Assembly: GCA_044356555.1 (NCBI GenBank)
Contig: JBIKWB010000019.1
Coordinates: forward strand, 37,978-101,977
Direction of reading: 5' to 3'
Source: Tous-C4FEB sp044356555
Lineage (GTDB): Bacteria; Verrucomicrobiota; Verrucomicrobiia; Opitutales; Opitutaceae
Length of the DNA: 64,000 bases
Shown here: piece after piece, positions 24,778-32,544 of the stretch
Numbering within the stretch: the first letter of the stretch is position 1
Layout of the letters: the number at the start of each line of letters is the position of its first letter
Notes under the pieces: generated by a model
The model's database searches: none
Seen by the model: the letters and a program-made list of their open reading frames with translations, nothing else
What the model was told of the DNA's origin: nothing
Translations under genes and position numbers: made by a program

Positions 24778-27135
24778 TTACGGCAGCTCGTAAATCTCAA
24801 CCAGCGCTTCACCCACGCCGCCATCAGCGCCGGACACTTGAACGGTATAGCCTCCTGCTGCCAATGATACCGCGATGGCCGCATCTCTGCTGCCTGCAGT
24901 CAGGCCGAAAGCTCCGACGGAGGAAAACGCGGTCGAGAGGGTCGCAGCCCAATTATCGTTTTCGCCGATCTTGGTGGAACCTTGGTAAATCTCTAGTTTG
25001 GGGTCGGCCAATACACTCGGCACCCCGAAGACGCCCAAGGTTGGTCCTACGGCGCGGATTAACAGGTTGCGTTTGCCTTCACCCGACAGGCTGAAACCAG
25101 CGATCAAGATGTTCGCCCCTGTGCCAACTCGGTTGCGGGCGGACAAACTGGTAAATCTTTGGGCATCGCCGCTGCCCACATCATAACCTTCAACCAGCAC
25201 GGCTCCGGCGGCGGGACCGGAGACGTGAGCGGTCCTGCCGCCGTTAATGGAGGCAACCAAAGCAGCATCGAGACTGGTCGCCGAGGCGTAGGCAAATGCA
25301 CCCGCTGAGGTGAAGGTGGCGGCCAGACTCGGACTCCCGCCCCAATTATCGTTGGAGGTAGTCAGGGTCAGACCGCTGTACAGATCGAGCTTCGGGTCCA
25401 CCATGGTCTCGGGCACGCCGAACGCGCCGAGCGTAGGACCAGCAGCGCGGAGTAGTACGTTCTTGGCTCCGCCCGACATGGTGAACCCAACGATTAAAAT
25501 TTGATTGGCCGCGAGCGCCGTTCGCACCGCTAGGCTGTATAAGCGAGGCGCAAGAATTTTGAGTTCGATCGGATTACTGGTAACAGAACCCGCACTGTTG
25601 GTCACTACTACGGTATAGCTCCCAGCGTCTGTAGTTTGCGTCGATGCGATGGTGTAGGTAGAAGACGTCGCTCCGCTGATGGAGGAACCGTCTTTCTTCC
25701 ATTGGTAAGCGAAAGGGGATGTTCCACTGGCTACTGCAGAGAAGCTCGCTGCGCCGCCAGAGATGACGGTGCTTGAGCTCGGCTGCGTCGTAATCGCTGG
25801 TGCAAATGCGAGCGTGGCGGCATCAGAAAGGAGTCCTTTGTAAACATTCACCGCTGTGCTGCGATTGGTTATCGTGCCATCGCCCAACCGACCGAAAAGA
25901 TTGTAACCCATCGCCCACAGCGTGCCGTCGGTCTTCACGTACATCGTGTGATCGTCGCCCGCAGCTACGCTGGCCACGCCCGTGGCCACTCGCACCGCCG
26001 AGCTGCGATTGGTCGTCGTGCCGTCGCCCAACTGGCCGAAGAGATTATAGCCCATCGCCCACAGTGTGCCGTCGGTTTTCACGTGCATCGTGTGCATGCG
26101 GCCAGCCGACACGCGGGCCACGCCCGTGGCCACTCGCACCGCCGAGCTGCGATTGGTCGTCGTGCCATCGCCCAACTGACCGAAAAGATTGTAGCCCATC
26201 GCCCACAGCGTGCCGTCGGTCTTCACGTACATCGTGTGATCGCCGCCAGTGGCCACGCTGGCCACGCCCGTGGCCACTCGCACCGCCGAGCTGCGATTGG
26301 TCGTCGTGCCGTCGCCCAACTGGCCGTAGCGATTGTCTCCCATCGCCCACAGTGTGCCATCGGTCTTCACGTACATCGTGTGCACGCGGCCGGCGGCCAC
26401 GCTGGCCACGCCCGTGGCCACTTGCACCGGCGTATTGCTCGTGAGATTTCCGCCGTCACCCAGTTGTCCTTGCGCATTCGAACCCGTGGCCCAGAGCGTG
26501 CCGTCGGTCTTCACGTACATCGTATGATCGGCGCCGGCGGCCACGCTGGCCACGCCCGTGGTCACTCGCACCGGTGTGCGGCGGAACTCGACGTTGGCGT
26601 CCTTGCCGTCGCCCAACTGGCCGTTTCCTTTGTATCCCATCGCCCACAGCGTGCCGTCGGTCTCCACGTACATCGTGTGCACGCGGCCGGCGGCCACGCT
26701 GGCCACGCCCGTGGCCACTTGCACCGCCGAGCTGCGATGGGTCATCGTGCCGTCGCCCAACTGACCGAAAAGATTGTAGCCCATCGCCCACAGCGTGCCG
26801 CCTGCCTTGATGAACATCGTGTGATCGCCGCCACCCGACACAGCGCTGATCCTAGTGGCAACATTCCTGACCGCTGCTTGGTAAGATCCGCCGTCGGATA
26901 ATTTCACGCCGCTGATTGTCAGAGAGCTTCCGGTGGCTCCAGCCACTTCACTCCCGTCTTTGTACCATTGGTAAGCCAGTGGCGCAGTGCCAGTCGCCGC
27001 CACCGTAAAGGTAACGTTGCCGCCGGGTGTTCCGGTCTGGCTTGTCGGCTGAGTGGTGAAGGCAGGCTCCACTTGCCCCGCGGCCAAAGTCATGGAGGCC
27101 AGCAAGAAGACGAGGAGCCGTAGGGTTACTGCCAT
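24778..27135 (-). CDS. Secreted RCC1-repeat protein with Ig-like domains and Verrucomicrobia-type C-terminal repeats
   Basis: 785 residues from ATG 27135, which starts a clear signal peptide (LRLLVFLLASMTLAAGQ). Order: Ig-like domain (about 25-90, PLAYQWYKDGSEVAG), seven RCC1/ATS1-type repeats (92-430, each about 48 residues with HTMYVKTDGTLWAMG and GQLGDG), a second Ig-like domain (PFAYQWKKDGSSISG), then two copies of a C-terminal unit (NVLLRAAGPTLGAFGVPETM and NLLIRAVGPTLGVFGVPSVL) common in secreted Verrucomicrobia proteins. The role is probably surface binding or structure; no enzyme motif is seen. It is opposite in direction to its neighbours and sits between the two PIN copies. Confidence 0.88.
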   Translation of the reverse strand: MAVTLRLLVFLLASMTLAAGQVEPAFTTQPTSQTGTPGGNVTFTVAATGTAPLAYQWYKDGSEVAGATGSSLTISGVKLSDGGSYQAAVRNVATRISAVSGGGDHTMFIKAGGTLWAMGYNLFGQLGDGTMTHRSSAVQVATGVASVAAGRVHTMYVETDGTLWAMGYKGNGQLGDGKDANVEFRRTPVRVTTGVASVAAGADHTMYVKTDGTLWATGSNAQGQLGDGGNLTSNTPVQVATGVASVAAGRVHTMYVKTDGTLWAMGDNRYGQLGDGTTTNRSSAVRVATGVASVATGGDHTMYVKTDGTLWAMGYNLFGQLGDGTTTNRSSAVRVATGVARVSAGRMHTMHVKTDGTLWAMGYNLFGQLGDGTTTNRSSAVRVATGVASVAAGDDHTMYVKTDGTLWAMGYNLFGRLGDGTITNRSTAVNVYKGLLSDAATLAFAPAITTQPSSSTVISGGAASFSAVASGTSPFAYQWKKDGSSISGATSSTYTIASTQTTDAGSYTVVVTNSAGSVTSNPIELKILAPRLYSLAVRTALAANQILIVGFTMSGGAKNVLLRAAGPTLGAFGVPETMVDPKLDLYSGLTLTTSNDNWGGSPSLAATFTSAGAFAYASATSLDAALVASINGGRTAHVSGPAAGAVLVEGYDVGSGDAQRFTSLSARNRVGTGANILIAGFSLSGEGKRNLLIRAVGPTLGVFGVPSVLADPKLEIYQGSTKIGENDNWAATLSTAFSSVGAFGLTAGSRDAAIAVSLAAGGYTVQVSGADGGVGEALVEIYELP
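25846..26862 (-). repeat. Seven tandem RCC1-type coding repeats of ~144 bp
   Basis: Units of 48 residues (one of 51) are nearly identical in DNA, especially the last four. This indicates recent expansion by unequal crossing-over or slippage. Repeat number is likely to vary between strains. Confidence 0.88.
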
Positions 27136-27289
27136 GCCGCAAAAAAATATTGCGTGGGGAAATTTACAATCCTGTTCCCAGGAGCCGCTGGATTGATCCC
27201 CGTCGCAATACATACTCGCGGCATAAAACCTAGATTTTTAGAAGCAGCTTTAACCAAGGCCTATCCCCCCTATCTGGACCCGAGAAGTC

Positions 27290-27627
27290 CCGAATGCCTT
27301 TGGCGAAGCGCCCGTCACCTGCGAGATCGTGCGGGCCGAAGCCTGCTACCTCCTCGCCAACTCCCCGCGGGCCGTCGACCTCTTGCTCGCGTGGCCGGGG
27401 CAAGGCCGGGTGATCGTTGAGCCCGTGCTCGACGGGAAAGCCGAACAGATTCGCACTGCGGTCGCGAACGATTGGCCAACGATGGACGCGGCCGACGGCT
27501 GTGTCCTCCAACTCGCCGAACGCTTCCCGAACGCTTCCCGAAAGCCAAAGTGATCACCACCGACGTACGCTACTTCGGCATCTGTCGCCGCAATCGCAAT
27601 GATCCGATCCCGCTCATCCACCCGTAG
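27290..27627 (+). pseudogene. Truncated and frameshifted PIN-domain gene, copy 2
   Basis: Reading starts without a start codon (PNAFGEAPVTCEIVRAEACY), lacks the first PIN strand with its Asp, and continues to MDAADGCVLQLAERFP. There an 11-bp tandem duplication (CGCTTCCCGAA at 27521-27531 and 27532-27542) shifts the frame. After it comes KVITTDVRYFGICRRNRNDP, almost identical to the end of the intact PIN gene at 22495. It is nonfunctional. Confidence 0.85.
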
Positions 27628-27670
27628 CTCTCCCGGCACATGCGCGCCCTGCCCTAAGGGGCACAGGTCT

Positions 27671-27901
27671 AGGAAGAAAAAGATCGCCGCCCGCTGGCAC
27701 GTCTGGAACCGTTTCGACGCTCCTACCCCGCCGTCCTTACCGACGACAAAGAAGCCACCCAACGCCGCCACGACCGCTGGGAACTCTGGCCCCCCAACTG
27801 TCGGCCAATCCCACCTCAGCTCCAAAATCGATTCCCCGAAAACAGGCCGTCTCACCCTCAACCTCCGCCGCCACGCCGCGCAGGCCCGGGAGTACAACTA
27901 A
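27671..27901 (+). pseudogene. Decayed small reading frame, copy 2
   Basis: Second copy of the segment at 22954-23175, in the same position after a PIN gene. The ends read KKKIAARWHVWNRFD and KIDSPKTGRLTLNLRRH; the middle is frame-shifted relative to copy 1, where the other frame gives SYPAVLTDDKEATQRRHDRW. The frame is open here but has no family start. Function unknown. Confidence 0.45.
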
Positions 27902-27915
27902 CAAAACACGGCCAG
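27896..27915 (-). repeat. GGCCGT-TTGTTAG motif, copy b
   Basis: Identical to copy a over 20 bases, on the minus strand. It lies between the PIN copy 2 block and the AT-rich DUF4041 block. Confidence 0.7.
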
Positions 27916-27948
27916 CCCCCTTTTTCGCACTCTAGTCAGCCCAAAAAC

Positions 27949-29358
27949 ATGAATCCAGAAACAACAAAGTTTTCGATCACAGACTGGCTACAGGTTCAAA
28001 CGCTGTATCCGAACCATTATTGGGCGGTACCTGTTTTGGCGTCAGTGACCCTACTAATTATAGTAGCCATCTTGATTAGAATTAAGTCGAAAACTACTGA
28101 GAAATTATCTGAATCAAAGGAGATTAACTCTAGCCTTCAACTTGAAGTTGAGCAGCTAAAGACGAGGTATAAAGACGTAATCGACCTTGATGCCACCAAG
28201 TCCCGATTAATCGTAGAGATAAAGGTGCTTGAAGCTAAATTTAAGGCGAGTGAATCAGAGTCGAGCGCATCCGCCGAAAAATTAAATTCCCTCAAGAACC
28301 AGATAAAAATCTATCAAGAAGACTTAACCCTCATCGAATACGGGTTTTACAAAAAACATTACGATTACGATATATCGGCTAGGTTCAAAGATGCCATTGA
28401 AACTGTACGCGAAAAACAAAAGGCTTTAATCAGCAGCGAGCGAGCTGTTCAAGGCGACAAGGAGTGGAAAATTAATGGCAGCGACAGCGAAGGCGCTAAG
28501 ATGATCAAACGCCTTGAAAAGTTGATGCTGCGCGCTTTCAACGGCGACTCAGACTCGATCATTTCAAATATCAGCTGGAGCAATGCTGATAAAATGGAGA
28601 CAAAACTGGATACGGCTTTCAGCACCGTAAATAAACTAGCAGAATCATACCGTATTTCTCTAACTCGCGACTACTATAAATTGAAACTGGATGAGTTAAG
28701 ACTGACGTTTGAGTACCAGTTAAAACTTAAGGCGGAAAAAGAGGAGCAGCGCCGTATTCAAGAGCAAATTCGTGAAGAGGAACGCGCGCAGAAGGAAATC
28801 GATCGCGCATTGAAAGAAGCTGGTGACGAGGAGGAGCGATATTCTAAGGCTTTAGACCGCGCCAAGAAGGAGATTGGCTTAGCGTCTGGAGCGGAGCTGG
28901 ATAAACTGACCGAGAAACTGCGGTTACTCGAAGTACAGCTAGCAGAGGCACAAGCCAACAAGCAGCGCGCCATTTCCAGGGCACAACTGACAAAATCTGG
29001 GCACGTTTACGTCATATCCAACATCGGTTCATTTGGCGAAAATAGATTCAAGATAGGAATGACTCGACGACTTGAACCTATGGATAGAATCAAGGAACTT
29101 GGCGACGCATCCGTCCCATTTGAATTTGATGTCCATGCTATCATTTACACCGAAGATGCACCCTCCTTTGAGGCTAAACTACATGAGCACTTTGATCGCA
29201 GAAGAATTAACAAAGTTAATGAACGGAAGGAATTCTTTGAAGTTACTATAGAGGAAATTGAAGCAGTGGTTAAGAAATACCATGCCACGATTGAGATAAT
29301 TAAAGAACCGGAAGCGAAAGATTACCGGCAAACACTAGTTCTAAATAAAAATACATAA
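27949..29358 (+). CDS. Membrane-anchored coiled-coil DUF4041 protein with T5orf172 (GIY-YIG-like) domain
   Basis: 469 residues. A transmembrane helix at about 24-44 (WAVPVLASVTLLIIVAILIR) is followed by long coiled coils (about 48-120 and 235-345, Glu/Lys-rich) around a DUF4041-type region (YGFYKKHYDYDISARFKDAI, SDSIISNISWSN). A T5orf172/MUG113 domain follows at about 350-440 with GHVYVISN, KIGMTRR, FEAKLHEHF and NERKEFFEV, a GIY-YIG-nuclease-related fold. DNA composition is clearly more AT-rich than neighbouring genes, a sign of transfer. Family members occur in phages and accessory islands; the activity is not established. Two small membrane-protein genes follow on the same strand. Confidence 0.85.
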   Translation: MNPETTKFSITDWLQVQTLYPNHYWAVPVLASVTLLIIVAILIRIKSKTTEKLSESKEINSSLQLEVEQLKTRYKDVIDLDATKSRLIVEIKVLEAKFKASESESSASAEKLNSLKNQIKIYQEDLTLIEYGFYKKHYDYDISARFKDAIETVREKQKALISSERAVQGDKEWKINGSDSEGAKMIKRLEKLMLRAFNGDSDSIISNISWSNADKMETKLDTAFSTVNKLAESYRISLTRDYYKLKLDELRLTFEYQLKLKAEKEEQRRIQEQIREEERAQKEIDRALKEAGDEEERYSKALDRAKKEIGLASGAELDKLTEKLRLLEVQLAEAQANKQRAISRAQLTKSGHVYVISNIGSFGENRFKIGMTRRLEPMDRIKELGDASVPFEFDVHAIIYTEDAPSFEAKLHEHFDRRRINKVNERKEFFEVTIEEIEAVVKKYHATIEIIKEPEAKDYRQTLVLNKNT

Positions 29359-29374
29359 TTCGAGCTCATTTTCG

Positions 29375-29403
29375 GCAGCCAATCCCCCTGAAAATCGGGG
29401 TGC
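29375..29403. other. Hairpin with core shared with direct repeats A and B
   Basis: Nested arms GGCA/TGCC and CCCC/GGGG surround CTGAAAATC. The 15-base core matches repeats at 17511 and 21176. It lies 17 bp after the DUF4041 stop and could act as a weak terminator, but has no T-run. Confidence 0.4.
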
Positions 29404-29413
29404 CTCGTAGCCA

Positions 29414-29680
29414 ATGGAAGCAATTATACGGAGACTTCTCATCGTCGCATGGATTCTTGTCGGCTTGGGTACGACGGCAGTACTTTTATCTAATTATGCG
29501 AAGCTTTTGGGACTGTTTGGGCTGCGATTTAATCCAAACCATCTGGAGGTTACCGCCTTGTTCTACTTTTTTGTGGCGGCAACTTGGGCGCTGCTTTGGG
29601 CGCTGCAGTTCGTTCTTATGGGCATTGTGAATCCCAGGAAGCTTTTCGCTAACACCGGCGGTAGCTCGGTTCACGACTGA
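29414..29680 (+). CDS. Small two-helix membrane protein
   Basis: 88 residues (MEAIIRRLLIVAWILVGLGT...). Two hydrophobic helices are predicted, about 7-29 and 46-71, with a short polar tail. AT-rich like the preceding gene. No family recognised. It starts 56 bp after the DUF4041 gene and may form an operon with it and the next gene. Confidence 0.6.
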   Translation: MEAIIRRLLIVAWILVGLGTTAVLLSNYAKLLGLFGLRFNPNHLEVTALFYFFVAATWALLWALQFVLMGIVNPRKLFANTGGSSVHD

Positions 29681-29696
29681 ATTTGAGTTAACGAAA

Positions 29697-29728
29697 AACT
29701 TAAGTCACTTATTCTTCAATCTTAAGTT
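29697..29728. promoter_or_regulatory. Inverted repeat AACTTAAG-N16-CTTAAGTT
   Basis: Perfect 8-bp arms (29697-29704 and 29721-29728) in the gap between the two small membrane-protein genes, 26 bp before the second. It could be an operator, or a structure in the transcript. Confidence 0.4.
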
Positions 29729-29753
29729 ACACCCGATCCCGCCCAGTCTTCAA

Positions 29754-30146
29754 ATGCATCCTATTGATAAGCAATACATCAAAGAGACGGCCGGCAACGC
29801 TCGAATTGCACGCATATTACGATTTAGCATCGATCTGGCAGTTGGAGCAACAATGGCCGCGCTGATTATAAAGGAATATTTTGGTCAATATAATCAAATC
29901 GCATGCCTGATCGTGATTGCGTATGCCCAATTATCTGCACTAGTACATACTGGAAATTTGCAAGCAGAGAGCAACAGCGACAAAATTGACATCGTTAAGG
30001 ATCGAGACTCCAAAGCTTCGCGTGAGCTATGGGAGCAATTATATATTGCTCAAAACAAAACTCACATGAATTTCTTTTATCTCTACTGTTTCTTGCACTT
30101 AGCACTGATTGGAGTCTCTTTTTGGAGACTCTTTTCAGCGCCTTAG
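29754..30146 (+). CDS. Small membrane protein of unknown function
   Basis: 130 residues. Hydrophobic helices at about 24-40, 48-66 and 104-126 (FFYLYCFLHLALIGVSF), joined by a charged loop (SNSDKIDIVKDRDSKASRELW). AT-rich, compatible with the two genes upstream. No family recognised. The layout with the DUF4041 protein suggests a three-gene unit with membrane association. Confidence 0.6.
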   Translation: MHPIDKQYIKETAGNARIARILRFSIDLAVGATMAALIIKEYFGQYNQIACLIVIAYAQLSALVHTGNLQAESNSDKIDIVKDRDSKASRELWEQLYIAQNKTHMNFFYLYCFLHLALIGVSFWRLFSAP

Positions 30147-30180
30147 ATTAATTTCTAACCGGCTATCCGAAAGCGCTATC

Positions 30181-30330
30181 CGAAGGGATCTGGCCGTTGT
30201 TTGTTAGTTTTGGGTTGGAGGTGAGGGTCAACGACGTCTGAGGCCGCAAAAGCGTCGCGCTTTGCTTTTTGCGATCGCCGGCGGCCTCCCGCCTGATAGC
30301 CGTCCCCCGGCGAAGCCGGGCTTGCAGCGG
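30181..30330 (+). repeat. 150-bp island repeat, copy 1 (includes motif copy c)
   Basis: Begins with GAAGGGATCTGGCCG and the TTGTTAG motif (30190-30210), then AACGACGTCTG, a GCGATCGCCGGCGGCC core and GGGCTTGCAGCGG. It is highly similar to 32013-32163 in the same orientation. The two copies bracket the fic gene. Confidence 0.78.
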
Positions 30331-30347
30331 GCGCCCTCCAAAGTGGT

Positions 30348-30370
30348 CTGGCCGTTTTTTGTTAGTTTTT
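30348..30370 (+). repeat. GGCCGT-TTGTTAG motif, copy d
   Basis: CTGGCCGTTTTTTGTTAG in the same orientation as copies c, e and f, preceded by GCGCCCTCCAAAG. It lies 28 bp beyond the fic stop. Confidence 0.7.
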
Positions 30371-30398
30371 AGTCGGAGGTAACGGCTCCCGTCCTTAA

Positions 30399-31934
30399 CT
30401 ACTTCTTTGGTGCCTTGGGTTCAGCCGAAGCCGCCATCTCCGCCGCGACGAAGCGCGTGAAATCCCCGATGTCGTGTCGGACCGAAGCATTTTCCAACGC
30501 CGCCATGTAGGCTTTGCGATGCTCCACCCGAATGACCGTCCACGGGTAGCCTCCGGATGCGAGTAGCGTGTTCAGGATGAATCGCCCGAGTCGGCCGTTC
30601 CCGTCCGAATACGGATGGATGTAGACGAACAGAAAATGTCCGAGCACCGCCTGCACGCCGGCGGACGGTTCCGCCGCGAGCAGTTCAAAAAGCGTATCCA
30701 GCAACTCCGGCACCGCCTCATGCGGCGGCGGCACATGTTCCGAACCCCGAATGAAAACGGGACGATTGCGATGACCAGCCAGAGCGTAAGCCGGCAATAG
30801 CCCGGCTTGCACCGACGGACTGAACAGCGCCCGATACCACCCGGGCATGTCACGATTCGCTACTCCTGGGGCTGGCTGCCCACCAAGGATTTCCCGAAGG
30901 CTATCCAGCACGGCCTGAAAAGTCGCATGGTAGCCCTTCGCGGCCATCGCATTCACCTGATTCTGATCCGATCCCGCGGTTTCCGGGTTCCATTCACCCG
31001 CTGCAATGCGGCCGATCAATTCCCGCGTGACCTGATAGCCCTCGATGGAAAGCGAATGATAGGCATCGTGGGTGTAGATTTCAGCGACGCGGCTGAGATA
31101 GGCGTCGCGCTGAGGCGGACCGGGTGGAGCCGGGAAAAGCTCATAGGCCGTCGGACGCATCCGCTGCCAGAGTGCCTTTAACCTTCCCGCGTAAGGCGAA
31201 GTGAAAAGCATCCCGACCGGCAACTGTGGCGGCGCCGCGAACGGATTCGTTTCGGTGAATTCCAGACCGGCCGCATCGAGATCCGAGGCAAGGCGGTCAG
31301 CCTGAGCCGTCAATCCACAGTGGCGAAATCCTCCAACCAGCCGGCCGGCCGCAGCGAGTGAACCCTCAGCCCCCAGCAGGCCCCGGCTGAGGTCATCGGG
31401 TCTGACCAAGCGCAACGCGATTTCCGCGTTCGTGGCGGAGTGCCGGAAGAACGTCGGGCTCACCCGCACCAGTGCGAGCGCCAGCGGCATAACCTGCACG
31501 CCCTGCCGAAGCTCGGTTTGCTTCGGCACGTTTTTCCGGTCGGCGTAAATCAGCAACGACGTTTGGTTCGGGAGCTTTAGGGTCGAGGTGCCGCCTTGGC
31601 CGGCGATGACAATCAATTGGGCTGGCGTCTGCGTGTTGCCGGCCAACAGGTCGAGCGAATGCTCGGCCGACAGGCTGTAGCCCGTTCCGAAACGGTATCG
31701 CAGATAAGCACTGGAGAAGCCCCAAAAGTGCGCGTGCCAAAACGTCGTGTCACCCGGCTCGGCCTGTGGCGTGGTCAACGCATACCAACCCTTGATGATT
31801 TCGACAAGAAAGCCCCGCTTCACCAACAGCAGCCGATCCGGGCGCGAAATCTCAGGACCACGGACCACCTCGCCCGTAGAACGATCTCGGACTCGTCGCA
31901 GCGCAGAAGCTAGAGCTTGTTGAGGCGTGGCCAT
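30399..31934 (-). CDS. Fic-domain protein with AbiEi-like N-terminal region
   Basis: 511 residues. The Fic active-site motif HPYSDGNGRLGR is at 440-451. An inhibitory helix motif SLSIEGY at 294-300 (S/T-x-x-x-E-G/N) makes it a class II Fic with built-in autoinhibition. Residues 1-200 resemble the antitoxin side of AbiE-type systems (RLLLVKRGFLVEIIKGWY, AHFWGFSSAYLRYRFGTGYS). Fic enzymes usually transfer AMP to target proteins. GC-rich, unlike the block before it, and bracketed by copies of the 150-bp repeat, so it appears as an independent cargo unit. The N-terminal assignment is tentative. Confidence 0.85.
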   Translation of the reverse strand: MATPQQALASALRRVRDRSTGEVVRGPEISRPDRLLLVKRGFLVEIIKGWYALTTPQAEPGDTTFWHAHFWGFSSAYLRYRFGTGYSLSAEHSLDLLAGNTQTPAQLIVIAGQGGTSTLKLPNQTSLLIYADRKNVPKQTELRQGVQVMPLALALVRVSPTFFRHSATNAEIALRLVRPDDLSRGLLGAEGSLAAAGRLVGGFRHCGLTAQADRLASDLDAAGLEFTETNPFAAPPQLPVGMLFTSPYAGRLKALWQRMRPTAYELFPAPPGPPQRDAYLSRVAEIYTHDAYHSLSIEGYQVTRELIGRIAAGEWNPETAGSDQNQVNAMAAKGYHATFQAVLDSLREILGGQPAPGVANRDMPGWYRALFSPSVQAGLLPAYALAGHRNRPVFIRGSEHVPPPHEAVPELLDTLFELLAAEPSAGVQAVLGHFLFVYIHPYSDGNGRLGRFILNTLLASGGYPWTVIRVEHRKAYMAALENASVRHDIGDFTRFVAAEMAASAEPKAPKK

Positions 31935-32012
31935 CAGCTTTGTTTTACGCCCAAATAGAACTCTGTTTTACCTAATTAAGCGACTTTGTTTTACGTTTAA
32001 AATGGGCGCCAT

Positions 32013-32163
32013 CTGAAGGGATGTGGCCGTTTTTTGTTAGTTTTGGATTGGAGGTTGGGGTCAACGACGTCTGCGGCCGCAAAAGGCTCGGGCTTCGCTT
32101 TTTGCGATCGCCGGCGGCCTCCCGCCTGATTGCCGTCCACCGGCGGAGCCGGGCTTGCAGCGG
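32013..32163 (+). repeat. 150-bp island repeat, copy 2 (includes motif copy e)
   Basis: Direct repeat of 30181-30330: GAAGGGATGTGGCCG, the TTTTGTTAG motif (32024-32044), AACGACGTCTG, the GCGATCGCCGGCGGCC core and GGGCTTGCAGCGG. It ends 26 bp before the small antitoxin-like gene. Confidence 0.78.
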
Positions 32164-32189
32164 AGAAAAAGTAAGGCCACGTTTCACTC

Positions 32190-32387
32190 ATGGTTTTTGC
32201 CGAGATTAAGCCGCAGATCGAACAGCTCGCGCCCGACGAGCGGCTCAAGGCGCTGGCTTTCCTGAAGCATCTAATGCACGCCGAGAATCCCGTGTATCAG
32301 CGCGAACTCGCGCAGCGCCACGCCGATATTGAGGCCGGCCGCGGTGTCAGCCTGATCGAGGCGAAGCAGCGCTTGGAGCACGGCTGA
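32190..32387 (+). CDS. Small antitoxin-like protein
   Basis: 65 residues (MVFAEIKPQIEQLAPDERLKALAFLKHL...). Helical and acidic, with LAPDERLKALAFLKHLMHAE resembling short addiction-module antitoxins that begin with a helix bundle; the end is SLIEAKQRLEHG. No toxin gene follows, only motif copy f. It may be an orphan antitoxin or a stand-alone regulator. Confidence 0.6.
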   Translation: MVFAEIKPQIEQLAPDERLKALAFLKHLMHAENPVYQRELAQRHADIEAGRGVSLIEAKQRLEHG

Positions 32388-32430
32388 ACCTCGTCGCCGG
32401 TGCGTCCCTACAGGCGCCATCCGAGGGGGT

Positions 32431-32454
32431 TTGGCCGTCGTTTATTAGTTTTTT
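32431..32454 (+). repeat. GGCCGT-TTGTTAG motif, copy f (divergent)
   Basis: TTGGCCGTCGTTTATTAG, preceded by GCGCCATCCGAGGGGG as in the other copies. It is the last copy and marks the right end of the accessory island. Confidence 0.6.
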
Positions 32455-32544
32455 GGTCGGGTTGATCAGCGGGAGAGGGCGAGGTCTGCTCCCACTCCAT
32501 GTCCGGCCTTGCCGCGCGTGGCCGGCCGGCCCATTGCAACGGCC

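Noticed and set aside
25948..26901. Plus-strand repetitive frame opposite the RCC1 repeats
   Set aside because: Its repeats only mirror the RCC1 repeats; His/Arg-rich with no known fold.
29375..29403. tRNA anticodon arm (CCCC-CTGAAAATC-GGGG) and possible tRNA fragment
   Set aside because: The loop is nine bases, and no acceptor, D or T arm could be found around it or around repeats A and B.
21844..32470. Integron attC array as an explanation of the island motif
   Set aside because: Copies carry a GTTAG but not the paired core sites with palindromic arms, and no integron integrase is visible.
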